This document shows, piece by piece, positions 5,749 through 7,056 of a stretch of 7,056 bases of DNA (its first letter is position 1; each line of letters begins with the position of its first letter). The DNA comes from Cellvibrionaceae bacterium. Lineage in GTDB: Bacteria > Pseudomonadota > Gammaproteobacteria > Pseudomonadales > Cellvibrionaceae. The translations under genes and the position numbers were made by a program. The stretch spans positions 1 to 7,056 of the forward strand of contig JAOXRV010000716.1 in NCBI GenBank assembly GCA_025800435.1. The letters are read 5' to 3'. A model generated the notes under the pieces. It saw only the letters and a list, made by a program, of their open reading frames with translations. It made no database searches and was not told where the DNA came from.

Positions 5749-7056
5749 TTAAAAGTTGTACTCAACTTCCATGCCATAGGTCCGGGGGGTGCCGCTGAAG
5801 TGGCGCAAAGTGCCGAAGAAATCCCGCCCGGTATCGGTCAGGTACTCTTCATCAGCCAGGTTGCGGCCCCATAGGGACACCGCCCAATCACCCGCCTCAC
5901 CCTGTAGCGCAATGCGCGCGTGAATAAGGTCGCGGGCGTCTACCCAGCCGTACTGCACGGTGGTGCCACTTTTAATCAAGTCGTACTCGCGGCTGTTGTT
6001 GGCGTCGGTGTAAAAATCGTCGCTGTAGGTGTAATCCAGCCGTACCATCAGCTCCGCGCCCCACTCGGGCAGCGGGTGAAAGTACTGCGCCCCAAGGGCA
6101 CCGGAAAACTCAGCCACATAGGGCAGGCTATTGCCGGTTGCATCGGCACCAGCGGCGGCGCCACCTGGGTAACTGGCGAATTCAGCATCGAGAATACCCG
6201 CTGATCCCATCAGCTTAAACTTGTCGCTCAACAACAGGGTAAACTCAAATTCTACACCCTGGGTTTCAACCTCGGCGGCGTTGCGAATCGTGATAGAGGT
6301 GCGGCCGCCACCCAAATCGACAAACTGGTTGACCTGGTAGTCCTCATAATCGGCACTGAATGCAGCCAGACTAAAGGACAAGCGATCGTCAAGGGCGCGG
6401 CCCTTAAAGCCAATTTCGTAGCTTTCGACGGTTTCTTTATCGAAGCGAATCCCCGCCGCCAGCGCGCCGGCATTGACATAGTCCAGATTAAAGCCGCCGC
6501 TCTTATAACCGCTGGAGTATTTGATATAGGTATTCATATCTTCGCCAAAGGCGTAGTTCAGGTTAATCGTGGGCGAAAAATGGCTATCGGTACGCTCGTC
6601 TTGGACATGACCGGTGTCGATAAAGAAGACCCCGGAGCCCAAACCATTGAGCATCCAATCCACCTCTTTAGTCTCTTCCGACCAGCGAAAACCAAGGCCC
6701 AGTTTCCAGTTGTCGTTTATCTGGTAGCTGCCATTTAAAAACACCGCTACGCTGTCGGTATCAACTGTGCCATCGGTGGTGGTGGGGTTGCTGCTGTCGG
6801 TTTTGAACAGCGCATCGGCCGAGCCACTGCTGTTAACCACGCGCACACTGTCGCTCTCTTGCTGGTATAAATACAAGCCGGCGACATATTTTAGCGCACC
6901 CTCATCGGGCGAAATAATCTGAAACTCCTGGCTCAGCTGGGTGTATTCGTCCTGATAGTCGATCACAATCAAGTCGATGGGCGCGTAATCGGTATCGTTG
7001 ATGTACTGAATTTGGCTGTCGCGGTAGGCGCTGATCGAACGCAGCGCAAAACCGCT
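5749..7056 (-). CDS. TonB-dependent outer-membrane receptor, C-terminal part
   Basis: The reading frame is open from the right edge of the window to the TAA, so 435 codons of the 3' part are present; there is no credible start inside and the true start lies beyond 7056. The visible portion is beta-barrel: alternating aromatic strands such as RSISAYRDSQIQYI, the conserved LSQEFQIISPDEGALKYVAGLYLYQQ, NLNYAFGEDMNTYIKYSSGYKSGGFNLD, ESYEIGFKGRALDDRLSFSLAAF, and the terminal WGRNLADEEYLTDTG...RTYGMEVEYNF. It ends in phenylalanine, the usual signal for barrel assembly. The plug domain and TonB box are outside the window. The type resembles the large sphingomonad/alteromonad receptor group rather than a recognisable siderophore receptor; the ligand is unknown. 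It precedes the M20 peptidase by 58 bp and is probably co-transcribed with it. Confidence 0.92.
   Translation of the reverse strand, partial: SGFALRSISAYRDSQIQYINDTDYAPIDLIVIDYQDEYTQLSQEFQIISPDEGALKYVAGLYLYQQESDSVRVVNSSGSADALFKTDSSNPTTTDGTVDTDSVAVFLNGSYQINDNWKLGLGFRWSEETKEVDWMLNGLGSGVFFIDTGHVQDERTDSHFSPTINLNYAFGEDMNTYIKYSSGYKSGGFNLDYVNAGALAAGIRFDKETVESYEIGFKGRALDDRLSFSLAAFSADYEDYQVNQFVDLGGGRTSITIRNAAEVETQGVEFEFTLLLSDKFKLMGSAGILDAEFASYPGGAAAGADATGNSLPYVAEFSGALGAQYFHPLPEWGAELMVRLDYTYSDDFYTDANNSREYDLIKSGTTVQYGWVDARDLIHARIALQGEAGDWAVSLWGRNLADEEYLTDTGRDFFGTLRHFSGTPRTYGMEVEYNF

Noticed and set aside
6970..6972. TTG at 6972 as the start of the TonB-dependent receptor
   Set aside because: The same frame stays open for 28 more codons to the window edge with typical receptor sequence (SISAYRDSQIQYI), so the TTG is an internal leucine codon and the gene is cut by the edge.

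Overview
The window looks like chromosomal DNA from a marine-type gammaproteobacterium, possibly of the Cellvibrionales or a nearby order. The reasons are a RecA of classic gammaproteobacterial type (346 aa), the gene order pncC-recA-recX on one strand, an E. coli-like LexA operator in front of recA, a GC-leaning base composition, and a TonB-dependent receptor beside an anchored M20 peptidase. The taxon is inferred from protein character, not from any database comparison.

Layout, left to right. Positions 1-396 contain no gene. They hold a 197-bp MITE-like element (116-312) with imperfect 31-bp terminal inverted repeats, butted against the end of a second related repeat (97-113), plus a hairpin at 49-92. 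A short conserved hypothetical gene (397-744, + strand) follows. Everything after it is on the minus strand: recX (741-1259), recA (1296-2336), pncC (2515-3018), an orphan membrane histidine kinase (3070-4080), an inner-membrane-anchored M20 metallopeptidase (4230-5690), and the C-terminal part of a TonB-dependent outer-membrane receptor (5749-7056) that runs off the right edge.

Functional grouping. recA and recX form the SOS recombination unit: RecA is the recombinase and LexA co-protease, and RecX modulates its filaments. Its control region (about 2454-2506) carries two abutting LexA-box-like sequences, each a 17/20 match to the classic recA box, the proximal one covering the predicted -35. 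pncC (NMN amidase, NAD salvage) lies just upstream in the common gammaproteobacterial order; its stop is 8 bp from the operator. The histidine kinase has its own good promoter candidate and no response regulator in view. The receptor and the M20 peptidase are 58 bp apart in one direction and probably form an uptake-and-cleavage pair for a peptide or N-acyl amino acid substrate, with a strong GC hairpin between them.

The genes themselves are ordinary. I see no clear undescribed multi-gene system. The parts most worth a second look are the double LexA operator, the repeat cluster at the left edge, the dyad over the kinase promoter, and the receptor/peptidase pair.
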